Below are positions 41,501 to 53,365 of a DNA stretch of 64,000 bases, piece by piece; position 1 is the stretch's first letter, and the number at the start of each line of letters is the position of its first letter. A program made the position numbers and the translations under genes. Under the pieces are notes generated by a model that made no database searches, was not told where the DNA came from, and saw nothing but the letters and a program-made list of their open reading frames with translations. Origin of the DNA: Podocnemis expansa (lineage: Eukaryota > Chordata > Testudines > Podocnemididae); NCBI GenBank assembly GCA_007922195.1, contig ML682008.1:9240416-9304415 (forward strand). The letters run 5' to 3'.

Positions 41501-44500
41501 CAATAATGAAACAATTATCTAGGCTGTTACTATAGATGGACCTGAGCCACACACAATGACTTGGAGGCTCCACCACATATGCAGTATCAATCTAACTGGA
41601 AGCAGCAGTGGTAAGAGGGCACATAGAGGCAAGCTGCACTCTTGTCCAGGAAGGTGGGTGATGTACATTGTATTGGTCTAGCACCTTCCTGTATATGTCT
41701 TATGGATATATGGCAAGATCCATATCTACACTCCATGGCAGAGAGAGAGCCAGGGGTCCAACACTACTGAGCTCATTTATATGTTGGGGTATCAGCTATG
41801 ACCATTGATCTTGGAGAGACACTGGATGGGTATTCCAACACTGATGCATGGGAGGCTAATACAGCCTAAGGCAGAGAGCACCAGGAGTCCAGTAAGAAAG
41901 GAAGGAAGATTGAACAGAGATGGCAGAGTGAGATTGAGAGGAAGTCCTCCTCCATCTTCAGAGCCCCCAACATCAGCTAGAAATTATCAACAAGAACAAG
42001 AGGATGTAAACATATCCCAGCAGAAGATGATTAATTGAATTAGCATAGGTTAGGGTGGAGGCAGAATGGAAAACAGCAGTGCTTAATGCTGGAGCAGGAA
42101 CTGCACAAGCAATAGAGAGCGCAGCCACAGAACAGATGCTGACATCACAGATGAAAGAATATAAGAGATGCAGACAGAGCCTCAGACTCAGCAGGGTACA
42201 GCAAAGACCCAGAGCCTGTAAACATACAGGCAGAGCATCGGCAGCAAGATGGGGCCCAGACTACGAGGGAAAAGCAGTGGTGCTAAGGCAAGAAGAGAGA
42301 CAGAGAACTCCTGCTTTCAGGTTCTATTATGGAGGACTAGGGAACTGTCCAAGCAAATGACTGTCACAGAATGTGAGCTACAGAAGAATTAAGAAAAACA
42401 GCTGCTATAGCAGACCATCCAGCCACTCAGGAAAACATTGCCTGATACTATGGTCAGTGGATGTAAAAAAATTAGAGCCTGTGTGCAATGATCACAAAAC
42501 CCTGAAGAAAAGAAGGAAGTTATATGGACAATGTTCTGATGAGAGTATGCATTTTAAAGCATTTTAAGGACCACAGGAAACTGCTGATGTATATAAACTT
42601 ACATGCACAAGTTTATACAGCATCTTTGTGTTTTGGTCTGTGGGTGGAAGCAGCCAAGAAGAGGCCTCTGTAAGAAAAAAAACCTACCTGTGAAAGAAGC
42701 AGAGTTTTTCTGAAAAGGGGACAAGTATGCCACAGTGTGGCTGGCCCCCATACTTTTCTCTATGCCAGAACATGTGCCCCCACCTTTTTTTTTTTTTTAG
42801 AACTCATTACAAGGACAGGGTGATGCCTATGACTATAAAGGATAAAAGAAAAACCTAGTGAGGCAGAGAACCAGCTGGGAGAAATCTAAGCAGCAGCAGA
42901 CCTGCCAGAGATCTCTGTGAGGCAAGAGAATGAGAATCCAAAAAATTAGAAAAGATCTGAGAAACATTTTTTGTTTTGGACAATAAACTGGCTAAGAGAG
43001 ACTGTGGGCATAAACAGTTAATCTGTAGGAAGCTGCAGAGAAGCCCTGATTTATTACATAGGCTGATATACGACAAAAGCTTCCCCAGTTTAAAACAGAG
43101 TAATACATGTCCACACCTACCCTATATTCAAACTTCCAAAACAGCGGACATTTACAAATATTATGACCACGATATAATTACAGTGAATTTAAACAAAATT
43201 TGGTTCACATAATATGTATTAATCAGCTGTAATCCATCAAAAATGATGGGAAAATCAAAAGGGAATTCATAAAATATTTAACCAATTAATATCGCTTTAA
43301 TAACATTTTTTCCAAAAGTTCAATGGTCAGCTAAAACTTCTCCTTGGTAGTTTGTTTACTTCATGTAAGCTTTCAGATTTTCATGGTTTCTTCCCCAAGT
43401 CGGCACCACATACAATTGTCTGAAGAGTCAGCATGAAATACTGGAAACAGCATAGCCAAGAGTTTTATAATTTTGATAAGTTACGAAGGGTCAGCCGTGT
43501 CACCAGAATGAATTACCCCAGGGTTTCACTGGTTGTTACTGTCCAATTTTTAAATCCTCAGCCATTTCGCCTTTATGAATTAAAATGAGGCATGCAGCTA
43601 AAATAAGGTATATAACTGTGCCATGCCAAGACTCCTATGCCATTGCAATGTCAGAGGAGCAACTGGTTGAGTCACCTCTGACATCACAATGGTCTGTCAC
43701 ATGGTACACTTCACATCACGCATGCACATAGCACATTAGGAGAGTTTATTATTTCTTTTACAGTAACACCTACGATTCCTAGTCATAGGCGTTAAAGCAA
43801 TAGAAATAATTTATTATACAGGACCCCATTTACCAGTTGTCAAACACATAGAACAAAAAGATGCAAGTGTTACTTGATTCCTGTTCTCAAATATAATGAA
43901 TGCAATGCTAACTTATTTATAAAAAACACCCACAGAGAAGCACAAAGAGCTGTACAGTAAAACCAATTAAAAACAAAAATAAAAACATTGACCTTTGTAC
44001 ATAGAGTTTCAGCCAAAGGAGTTGATATAGGACAAACCCCACCACCTACAAATGAAACAGCTCAATTCCCAGTTAATACAATCAACCCATAGGGATAAGG
44101 AGGAGACAACCTGAAAGAGAACAGAAGAGAGGGATGATAGTTCTTAAAGAACTGATCTGTCAAAAATATGTTGTAGTGTAGGTCCTATGACAAAGTTCCT
44201 CCTCTACTTTGGTGGGTCCCACACTTCCCAGTAGGGGTGGGTCTGCTTCCATGAGGCCTCCAAGCCTGGGAAAGGTCCTTTGCCCCTCGAGCTGGGGTTT
44301 GTCCTTCCCCCAGTCTTCACACCTGTGGGGCTCTTCCCAGACCAGCGTTCCACTCTTTCTCCAGATCAGTCTGCCTTTCAACCGCACCTTGCCACCTCTC
44401 ACAAACTCCAGCAGCTCTCCTCACTCTTACACTCCACCTACACCCTTTGTCTGGAGAAAAGGCTTTTAACAAGTCCTGGGAAAGCCCTTAATTAGTTCCA

Positions 44501-44559
44501 GGCCTGCTAAGTAAACCTGGAGTAACCACTGCTCAGCTACAAGGGGAAAAGGGACTCGC
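41501..44559. other. Intron, unassigned; may include more retroelement debris
   Basis: 41600-42560 is less AT-rich and has several medium plus-strand open frames (for example 42055-42360). Their peptides match nothing I know, so the frames may be decayed retroelement. 42700-44170 looks like ordinary AT-rich intron with a T run at about 42785. 44190-44470 is C-rich. Confidence 0.4.
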
Positions 44560-45370
44560 AGAACCTGAAGATAATATATTGGCTTTATAGAACTCCCCAA
44601 AGACCATCTCGACATGCTCATGCAGCACACCATCCACTTCCTTGCCCTCGTGTCCCACTCCAATACCAAATGGCAGGACCTTCTACCACTCCTGGAGGGC
44701 GAGGACCCCCAGTGGGCCAGCCTATATTCCACCCTGACACCACAGCCTGCCAGAGGACATCAGTCGGCAGCTCCTGCATGGAGCCATCAGCACGGACATG
44801 TACCTGGTGCGGTTCACCCCTCACCTCGACAATTGTTATTTTTGTGGCACAAGGGAGACTCTGGCACATGTCCCTCTCGAGTGTGCCAGGTTGCAGCCCC
44901 TTTTCCAGCTCCTTCACAACCTCTTTATTGAGGCTCTTGCTGCACTTTCCCCCTTCCTTGTTTATTTAAGCACACCCCATCCGTGGCCCCACGAAGTCAC
45001 AGGACCTCCTGGCCAACCTCCTCCTGGCACTGGCCAAAGCCACCATATATAACACCAGAGAGAAGAGGCTGGCCACGGGGGTATCCTGTGACTGTGGGGC
45101 CTATTTCTGTTCCTTAATCCAGTCATGTATCCGAGCGGAGTTCCTCTGGGCAGCATCCACTGACTACCTAGGTATCTTCCAGAAGCAGCGGGCGCTGTCC
45201 AGGGTTCTCTGCTCAGTGCCCCCCTCCCCAGTTCCCCGCTTTTGTTCCTTTGACCCCCTCACACCTGTTCCTGTTTTGATTATGTTGTCCCCCCGTAATC
45301 AAATGGTCCCCAGGACCAGTGACTCCTCCCTTTGGCTTAGGGAGATTCTTTAGCAGTGGGTGTGCTTGTG
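44560..45370 (+). mobile_element. Tx1-like LINE, 3' end of ORF2 (zinc-knuckle region)
   Basis: Plus-strand frames read WQDLLPLLEGEDPQWASLYS, then RQLLHGAISTDMYLVRF. After that comes CYFCGTRETLAHVPLECARL, a CX2C...HX4-5C knuckle typical of the C-terminal end of non-LTR retrotransposon ORF2. Downstream are LLANLLLALAKATIYNTRE and CIRAEFLWAAS. The order matches Tx1-like elements annotated in turtle genomes, from memory. Frame changes occur between the pieces and the element is 5'-truncated. The family name is less certain than the type. Confidence 0.7.
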
Positions 45371-45439
45371 CCCATCCAAAACCCAGGGACCAAATACTGG
45401 AACTCCCCAGAAATCCCTGAGTCCAACCCTGTCACAGTC

Positions 45440-45640
45440 CCAATTAAAGAAAGCAGTTGTCTCAGACAGACGTTATTTCAAAGTGAGTTCTACAGCTCCA
45501 GAACCCCTGAAAGCGCTCTTGTCCCTGTGCTGTATCTGAGGAAGAGGGTTCTAACCCACGAAAGCTTACGCTCATATAAATTAGTTAGTCTTTAAGGTGC
45601 CACAGGACACTCTGCTTGTTGTACTCCTGTCACTGACAGT
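45440..45640 (+). repeat. Interspersed repeat tail (CACGAAAGCTTACG...TTAGTCTTTAAGG)
   Basis: This single copy carries GACGTTATTTCAAAGTGAG, then GAGGGTTCTAACCCACGAAAG and TTAGTCTTTAAGGTGCCACA. The same end block is present at 24184-24475 (two inverted copies) and at about 58640-58725. It directly follows the LINE fragment. The family is very common in reptile genomes; I cannot name it with certainty, though a Penelope-like origin would fit the ribozyme-like core. Confidence 0.6.
45536..45573 (+). ncRNA. Hammerhead-ribozyme-like core (type I order), unproven
   Basis: CTGAGGA (45536-45542) fits the conserved CUGANGA core. A stem (GAGGG...CCCAC, one A-A mismatch) follows, then GAAA (45560-45563). 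A short hairpin AGC-TTAC-GCT comes next, with C at 45573 at the expected cleavage position. The order is that of a type I hammerhead. One extra A (45543) lies between the core and stem II, which departs from the consensus, and stem I is weak. The resemblance is seen directly; activity is inference. The inverted copies at 24184-24475 have the CTGATGA but have lost the GAAA. Confidence 0.33.
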
Positions 45641-47111
45641 TGTGGTTAATCCTAAAGTGGAGAATAAGCATGCAGTAGCTGATTTTTACTGTGAGGCAGA
45701 GTGTCTAAGGTGATTGCTTCAGTAATTAGGACCAACCTAGGAAAGGCTTTTATATATCATCATCTTGAATTTCTTCCATTCTGCTCACAACCTATGGATC
45801 TTTTCACAGCACCTAACCTAATGAAGTTCTGGTGCAAGACCTGAACCACAGGTGCTACAATAACATGAATTAAATAGCTCTGCAGTGCTAGCCACTCATA
45901 CCTTCCTGAGAACTATTCTTCTGTAGACTGTGCTTTAATAGTTAACAAAATACCAATACATCTGGTCCTTCAACTTTATTTTGCCAAGTAAACATTGTCT
46001 TTCGTGCTTCATTTAAAATAACTGCAGGATATTTCCTAATTATAAGGTAATAACTGTTTTTCAGTCAGAGATCATTCATACAAAGATATGGTGATTACTG
46101 AGTTAACAGAAAGGGCTAATTCTACACTGAAATGGTCTCTATCATTCTTTGTTCCTTAGAAAGATATAAATCATAAACCCATTTGCCTTTTTTAAAATTG
46201 AAATGTGGTTATTTGTTGTTGTTCCTTTATTTTAACTCCCATTTGATCCTTTTAAAAGGTGAAGGAAAGCAGTGCTACAAAACTCCCCATGAGCTGAGCC
46301 AGTCTGAAACATGAACACAGGGACTTCTCAGGAACACTGCTCAGTTTTCAAAACTCCCCAGAGCTCTTTTTGTGTTGCATAACGGTTGGCCTCATTTTGC
46401 AGCCACCCGACTCTGACTGATCCTTCAGAGTCTCACAAGATTGCTTAGCATTTAAGAAGAAATGGAAATGAAAAATGAAAAGATGCATAGGTGTGGGGGG
46501 GGAAAAAAAAGAAAGGAAGCTAAAAATACAGTAAACATTACTTATTGGGAGTAAATCTTCCCAGAGTCAAGAAGCAACAGAGATTCTGAAAACAGAACAG
46601 GCTGGAGAGCGACAGGGTCACATTCACATGTGTACACCCTGCATTCAGATTAGCAGTTCAGAGTTATTATTAGCCAAGGAGTATGGTCAGATACATCTGC
46701 TTAACAGACTAAAAAAATAATTGTACAGCATTTGCAATCCGCTTCTCAGACTACTGTTCAGCTTGTTCTTGAAGTGTCTTGATCGGAATTTCTTGAACTT
46801 TCCTCCAAAATCTGTTCAGACAGACTATCAAATACAGAACTATTAGCAAATTACTTCTCTTTTCTTATGTCTCTAGGTACAACAAATCCACATGCTCAAC
46901 AGCTGATTTCATTTGAATGTAGATGCAAAAAGGAGGCAATTGTTTTCTGGGGTTTTTTTGTTTTTTTTTTTAGCTATAAGGTTTCTTAATTTTATAGTTC
47001 ATACTTCACTCTTCTTCTACAAAGCTATCAAGTGAAAGGCAATTATTTTTATAACTGTCCACAAAAGGTCAAATTACTGATGAATTCAGCATCTATTAGC
47101 TCAAGCCATAC
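45641..47111. other. Intron sequence, no element recognised
   Basis: AT-rich intron leading to the donor side of the exon at 47112. No gene or repeat identified. Confidence 0.55.
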
Positions 47112-47181
47112 CTCTTACAAGATCAACATCTATGAGGTCTGGCTTCACATGTCCTGTTTTCTTCGGCTTGTTCCTCAGACC
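47112..47181 (-). CDS. PHTF2: PHTF2 exon, GLRNKPKK segment
   Basis: This 70-base exon starts in phase 0 and ends in phase 1. It encodes 23 residues starting GLRNKPKKTGHVKPDL and ending DVDLVR, plus the first base of a glycine codon. The acceptor reads TTATAG|GGT and the donor AGAG|GTATGG. The lysine-rich start and the acidic KPDLIDVDL stretch are conserved in the cytosolic N-terminal part of PHTF proteins, ahead of the first membrane segment. The next exon supplies GA to complete the glycine codon, which confirms the splice phase. Confidence 0.94.
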
Positions 47182-47854
47182 CTATAATACACAAAAAATA
47201 TTAGCATATAAACACCATAAAGATATAAATTAGCTGAAAAAATAGGAATAAGGTCAGTAATTGTCTCTTGAAAAATTCATTTGAACAAAGAGAAAAATTA
47301 CAATCTGAAATCTGAAGGAACATCTGTTCCAAGGAACAATGTACCTGTATTCAATTAAAAGAAAAAAAAATGGGGTGAGGGGAGGGGAGCCCCACTAGTG
47401 TTTTCAGCGAAAGCCAAGATTGGGTAAAAGTATTTCAAAAGTAATAGAACACTAAAACAAATTCATCAATTACTGACCCTGTACGGAGAGACTTTTCAGA
47501 GGTACCGAAAAATTCTTATCAACTATGATAATGCCATATACTACACACATTTGTCAGAGTTAGTAATACACTTGCTTTCTGGTTTATTATAATCTCTGCT
47601 CTACAACCTGCTGGTCAAATGGCAGCCTCCTTGTTAGGACTGCTAAAGCCACAAACAGGTAAGTTTTCTTAACAGGCAGGCAGGATCTGACCATAAAAAG
47701 GAAGAGCTAGGCAGGAAAAAAAAAAAAAGTCGTCTTTTTGCCCCAGCACTGAAAAAAGCACATACACATTGTTAACTGAGAGCTCCACAGAATAGTGTTC
47801 AGCTCAACTCTTCCTGTTTATGTTACTAGGCATAGTTATATTGCCAAGGCTTAG

Positions 47855-47930
47855 ATCATAGAATCATAGAATCATAGGGCTGGAAGGGACCCCACGAAGT
47901 CATCTAGTCCAACCCCCAAATACCTGTGCA
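47855..47930 (-). mobile_element. CR1 LINE 3' end with terminal ATTCTATG repeats
   Basis: The plus strand shows ATCATAGAATCATAGAATCA followed by GGGCTGGAAGGGACC and CATCTAGTCCAACCCCC. This is the classic CR1 3' terminus seen from the opposite strand. Only about 75 bases remain. An adjacent 22-base unit, ATACCTGTGCATATATTAT, is duplicated in tandem at about 47921-47960. Confidence 0.85.
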
Positions 47931-48242
47931 TATATTATAGATACCTGTGCATATATTATGGTTCCTTTGGTTTATGGACCTTGTGGGCAAGATGGTCACA
48001 TTATGTGGGTATGGAGCACACTTTTTATAGGTTGAAAGTTAACATCTTTACCCCAAAAAAACAGCAGGTTAGTAATGTGGAAATGCCGTGGGAGAGGAGG
48101 GAATGGCTGAACTTCTGTAACACTTTTAAAATGAATAAATAAACCAGTTTCCTTTGTAAAATTTAGGTATTGATTTTCAAGAATTTCAATTTCATTCATA
48201 AAAGATATGTACACAAAAACTTACTATTTAAAATGAGTTAAA

Positions 48243-48539
48243 GGCTACATCTATACTGCAATAAAAAACCTGCAGAACCCCATTTTGGAATGCAGGTCAG
48301 TTGACTCAGGTTTGTAGGACTCTGGCCTGTGGGCCTGAAAACTGCAGCAAAGACATATATATGGGCTCAGACTTGATCCCAGACTCTGAAACCATCCTCC
48401 CTCCTGCGGTCTCAGAGTTCAGGCTCCAACCCAAACCTTAACATCTATACTGAAATTTTTAGCCCCATGAGCCTGAGCCAACTTGCCTAGGTCAGCCACA
48501 GGAATAGCACAGATCTTTCATTGCAGTGTAGACTTACCC
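48243..48539. mobile_element. Foldback-type MITE
   Basis: The left end GGCTACATCTATACTGCAAT and the reverse of the right end (GGGTAAGTCTACACTGCAAT) form terminal inverted repeats. Internal segments also pair: CCTGTGGGCCTGAAAA on one side, AGCCCCATGAGCCTGAGCC on the other. It contains CAGACTCTGAAACCATCC and similar GC-rich motifs of a turtle MITE family I recall. No coding capacity. Confidence 0.7.
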
Positions 48540-49034
48540 AAAGTCACATCAGCATCCAAACCTATGGCAGAAACAAACATCTGTGATAGTTAATCATTCC
48601 CCACTACATTTGAATAGGTAATTACAGTTTGGCATGCTCAAACAGGTGTGAAGCTAGCAATATGGAACAAGACCTAATACGGTCACCACACATTTAGATC
48701 AGATACATCAGAGGTGTAGTGAGCTGGAGAGGCGAACAGAAAAAACAAAACGAAACAAAGCAACATACCACAAATCAGAACTAAGCATGGTTATAGCAAG
48801 CTAAATATATTGTAAAATAGCAAATATGGAAAAATTAGCTGCACATAAAAATTAACAGCACTGTGAGAGAAGTCCTGGAAAGGTGTAAAATGAGGTGTAA
48901 ACTTGAGATATAAAAACCCAACTGCAAGTTTTCCTTCAGTGTGCACCTGCCTGATTCTTGAAATATATTACGCTGAGCTAGAAAATGTGCCTCCATAATG
49001 ACAGCCACGACTCTTAACAGGTCTATACTAAGCC

Positions 49035-49400
49035 ACAGACAGAATCATTGAGCTGGAAGAGACCATGAGAAGTCATCAATTACAGTCCCCTGCACTCATG
49101 ACAGGACCAAGTACCCTCTTAAACCATCCTTGACAGGTTTTTTTTTTAAACCTGCTCTTAAAAACTTCCAATGATGGAGATTCCACAACCCACCTATGCA
49201 ACTTATTCCAGTGGTTAATCACCCTGACAGTTAGCAACTTCATTTTCCCTAATGTCCAACCTAAACCTCCCTTGCTGTAACTTAAGTCCATTGCTTCTTG
49301 TCTTATTGTCAGCAGTTGAGGAGAACAATTTTTCTCCCTCCTCCTTGCAACAACCTTTTAGGTACTTGAAAACTTATCACAGATCACTGTGAAATCTCAA
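49035..49400 (-). mobile_element. CR1 LINE 3' fragment
   Basis: The minus-strand peptide (about 49265-49100) has VINHWNKLHRWVVESPSLEV followed by FKSRF, the conserved end of CR1 ORF2 (HWNRLPREVVESPSLEVFK). The 3' UTR follows towards 49035 (GAGCTGGAAGAGACC on the plus strand). 5'-truncated. Confidence 0.8.
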
Positions 49401-50579
49401 GCAAGGCAACTCCAAAATGTTAAAGGAAGTTCAGCTATCATAAAAAAACCACTACTTTTTACCCCCCAAAAATGCAGAAGTTTCGTACCATGGCTTGAAG
49501 CCTTTCATAACTGATATCTTCCAAGAGTGTGGTATGTATCTTTATCAACAGGAAATCCTGTTTAAGTCTCATAGTAATTTAATGAGCTTCAAGGCAGGCC
49601 TTATTTAGGCCTTCCAGAGGAAATTAAAAACAAAAAGGTAAGAGGTTGTTTTACCAATACAAACCAAAAGAGACCAAGAAAAGTAGTCAGGCCACTATGA
49701 AGTAAGGATGGAGTAGCAATTAAACAACCCTGGTACAGCCCTGTAGCAGTATTGTACCCACCTCTCACAAGCTCCACTTCTGGTCAAGTGTGTCTGCAGT
49801 CTTTAAGCAGGACTTCCTTCCTGGAAGCAATGTTTTTCACCCCTTCTGAGACCTTTTGGCCCCAGTTGGGTCACTGAGTAGTCCGTATCCCCTTCTGAGG
49901 TTCATCGCTGCCCAATGTTAGACAACTTCTGCAATGGCCTATAAAGGAAGGAGTTGAGGGGAGGGCAGAAACCCAGGCTAACTCACTATTCTGGGTCCTG
50001 GCCAGAGACATTAACAGCAGCAGCCACATGCCATTAAGTCTTTTGAACTGAACTGTTTTCAGTTCCCTGGAAAACTTCCCCATGACCCCAGTCTTCACCA
50101 ATGCTTCACCATTACCTCAAGGCTCTTCCATGTTTGAGGCCAACGGCCAGCTAGAACTCTCTCACTCTCCCCTGGTCCCTGTCAGCACTGAGCTGTTTAT
50201 TAAGGGATCTCATGGGGTGCTGCAGTTTCCTTTGGCCTGCCAAGAGTATCATTTGGTTTCAGAAAGAAAACTTAGCATCTCTGGCTCTGTAGCTTCTTTT
50301 ATATAGCCCTTCTGGGCCTTGACTGGCTGCTCCCTGCAGCCTCTCTTATTGGTTGCTTCCCTACAGCCACTTAAGCCTAACTGGAAAACTCTTCAACTAC
50401 TCGTTTTCCAGGACACATGTGACAGCATCAAGCAGGGAGCTTCTAGACCTCATCCACAGGCCCACAAACTAAATAAATACTTTTATCACCGTTACTAAAA
50501 ACCAAGGCAGCATAGAACACAAGGGTAAAGGCAAGATGTTAACAGGAATGGGTGTAATGACAGGTGCATAGAAAGACCT
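49401..50579. other. Intron sequence, no element recognised
   Basis: Mixed-composition intron. The open frames at 49871-50306 on both strands match nothing I know. No splice context. Confidence 0.45.
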
Positions 50580-50815
50580 AGATGTATCAATCTATCACAG
50601 GATGACTAAGCTGCCAATGTGACATAAGAAAGGCAAACATGTTCCTACTCTGTATAAAGCAAGGTATTTCCAATAGAGAGAGGTTTTAATGCCATTGTAC
50701 AAGGTAGGTGCTGGTATTACTTTGCTATACTTTACACATTTCTCATCACTCATGTTCAAGAAAGAAGACTTCAAATTGGAACAAGTGCAGAGAAGAGCTA
50801 CTAGAATAACTAAGG
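50580..50815 (+). mobile_element. CR1/L2-like LINE ORF2 fragment
   Basis: Plus-strand pieces read MPLYKVGAG...LLYFTHFSSLMFKKEDF and KLEQVQRRATRITKAW. These correspond to the 'LPLYKALVRPHLEYC...KKDIDKLERVQRRATKMI' end of CR1/L2-type reverse transcriptases. It is followed by GCCTGGGCTATACTAGG, possibly a MITE tip. Truncated on both sides. Confidence 0.75.
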
Positions 50816-50899
50816 CCTGGGCTATACTAGGAAGTTTTGTTGACTTAAGTAGAGTCCTGTGCAGATATTGATGGCTGCTGGTTAGTTTGTCTTCTTTGC

Positions 50900-53365
50900 C
50901 GTAGCCTTTTTCAGGAGCATGGCCAGCAGGGGAAAAGGAGGTTATTAAGTCAGCATAGTGGGGTACTCATACCATCTATTTTTTGGGTATTGTTAGTATC
51001 TGGAATTATATAGCTGATAACTAACAGGCCATCTTGTTGCAGGTGTGTATATTCCCAGGGTGCAGAGGAGTAGCTCTGGAATCTTTCATGCTGTGCATGA
51101 CATCATACTTTTTTTTTCCCTCTCTCTGAAGAGCTTTGCTTTGTCAAATGGAAGATTCTCAATTGTTGTCTGCACTTGTTTCAGCAGTTCTCCAGAATGA
51201 AGCCATGCTGCCCTACATAAAAATACAACTGCTGTTGCCGTGCTAACTGCAGGGTCAGCCAACTTTGTGGAAGCCTGCAATGCCGTTCTTGAGACCAACT
51301 GCCCTTCTTTGATCAGTGAATGAAATCGTTGTTTTCCATTGGGGGGTGATTAATAAATTCTGATATCTTAGAATTATAACAACTGTAATTTGATAATAAT
51401 GTAGCATAGTTTTCTACTCTTAACTGAAGAGCAGTCGACATGTAGACTTTTCTGCCCATTAAATCCAGCTTCTTGTCATCTTCATAATGAGATGTCAACT
51501 TGTGGTATTATTGTTTGTTCCTCTGGTTAATTAGCAATTTAGGAGCTAGACGAGTGAAGAGGAACTCAGTATCTTCGGTAGGGACATAATTTTTGTCAAC
51601 CTTTTTACAAGTGGAGGCAATGGTGGATCGCATCTCCCAGATATTTGCTTTTTACATGACAGCATCATCCATCAGAAGGGTGATTTTGGTAGAAGCTGCT
51701 AAAAATATTGTGGACTTCAATTTGTGTTGTCACCCTGCCACTTCCTGTAATAGGATTTCCAAACTGTCCACCACCCCCTTAAATAGCTCTTGGAACTGCT
51801 AAACATAATCTGAAGTCACTGTAGATAGGAAACTGTTTCATCAGGTAAAGAGAATGAATTGTTTTTGCTTGGTAATATGCTTGTTCTATGCTCTTACCCT
51901 ATTCATCAGTAGAACCAGTTGTTTCAGGTCCTGTCTGAGTAAGCTGAATAGATGGCCCTTCTCTGCATCTAAAGCTTGTGGATGGCCTGCTGTACAATGA
52001 TAAGTAGGTGGACAAGGTGTCCTAGCCAGGCCAGTGGCTGCAGTATGGTGGAGCCAACCATGGAGGTCCAAACCATGAATACAGTGGCTGTCCAGGATAC
52101 ACCCAATGTCTAGATGGATGGCCTCTACATTATGGTTGCTGGGGAGCAAAGCTAACCTGTTCACCCTCTTACTCTTACTCACTGGAGGAGGAGCCAGGAG
52201 AAATGGGCTGCTCATGAGGGGAATGGACTAGAGATGTGTTGATCCCACAGTGTGGTGATGGTGAGGAAAGTGTTACAGATTCCTCCTCATTCTGATGCTT
52301 GCTCTTTCAAGCATGTTTCTGCAGAACCAGCATTATCAGCTCTATTGTCAATGGTGGCGCTGAGGTCTGCTCCATAGCAGTTCTTGGTGTGGGCATATCC
52401 AGAAGCACCAGTGACACCATGGATGCCATCAGATCCTTACTTGTTATCAGTGCTATCAGTACCACACATTTTGTCAGTGCCTATGTGGTTCGGATGGCAC
52501 ACGTAAGTGCTGTAATGCATACTGGTGCTGAGGTCTGATTCAGTGCCAATGTCTTGGCAGTTACAGCCATTGTGCAGACCATTACTTTTGAATGCACCAT
52601 GTCAGTGCAGAGCTATTTTGTTTCATCTCCCAGCTCTTTAGAGGAGAGTTCTCTATTGTGGAGGTCAGGGGAGCTGAGGAACCTAAAGCTTCTTTAGTAC
52701 TGGATCTTTCATATTTCTGTTGATGTACTTTTCTTGGCACGCTCCAATGATGGTGAAGCAGACTGCCATTTTCTGGTCTTTTCATATGTGGTGCTGTTAT
52801 CCATGAGTATGAGCTTGAAGCAGAAGTCCTTGTCATGCCTGGCTCTGGCTTTCACGTTCTTACAATGGATGCCTTTCTGGGCAATCTACCCTTCACCAGG
52901 GTACCTGATGGACTTGGAGCATCCAGAGTCCCAGCATGAGTTACAGTGTTTGTAGCTGGGAAAACCTAGCATAGTGTTACTATTAACTGAAGAATTAGTT
53001 TCAGAAAAGGTTTTTTTTGTTTGTTTTTTGTTTTTTTTAAACAGGATAGGAGTAAGGTAAGCTAACCTGAACTATGGATAGAATTGACTAACTTTACTGG
53101 GAAAAAAAGAAAAGATACTGAAGATTTTAAGAGCGACCTTAATATCTGCCAACAGCTCCATTCTTGGACCGTGCATGGTTGAGAAGGAACTGAGGCTCTA
53201 GCTCACAAATGCTGAAAAGGGCACCAATGGTACTGCAAAATGGGGATGGTGCAAACTCAATGGGCACTGCTGGCAACGTTTCCAATTGTCTATGCAAGGG
53301 ATGCACCAACACCTGGAGTGAAGCATCCACGGGGACACTACTCAAAGAAGAAAAGTGCAAACAGA
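50900..53365 (-). mobile_element. DIRS 5' fragment (gag end and terminal repeat)
   Basis: The minus strand carries gag remnants. 51298-51086 has TALQASTKLADPAVSTATAV and QTTIENLPFDKAKLF, aligned with ALQASLCVASVTARTLGTAI and QRTIEDLLFDKDNLF of the 30.4-36.2 kb copy. Earlier gag pieces lie at 52836-51886. The right end near 53300-53365 (CACCTGGAGTGAAGCATCC ... CTACTCAAAGAAG) is a DIRS terminus. No recombinase is present, so the left part is missing or replaced. Many stops. Confidence 0.75.
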
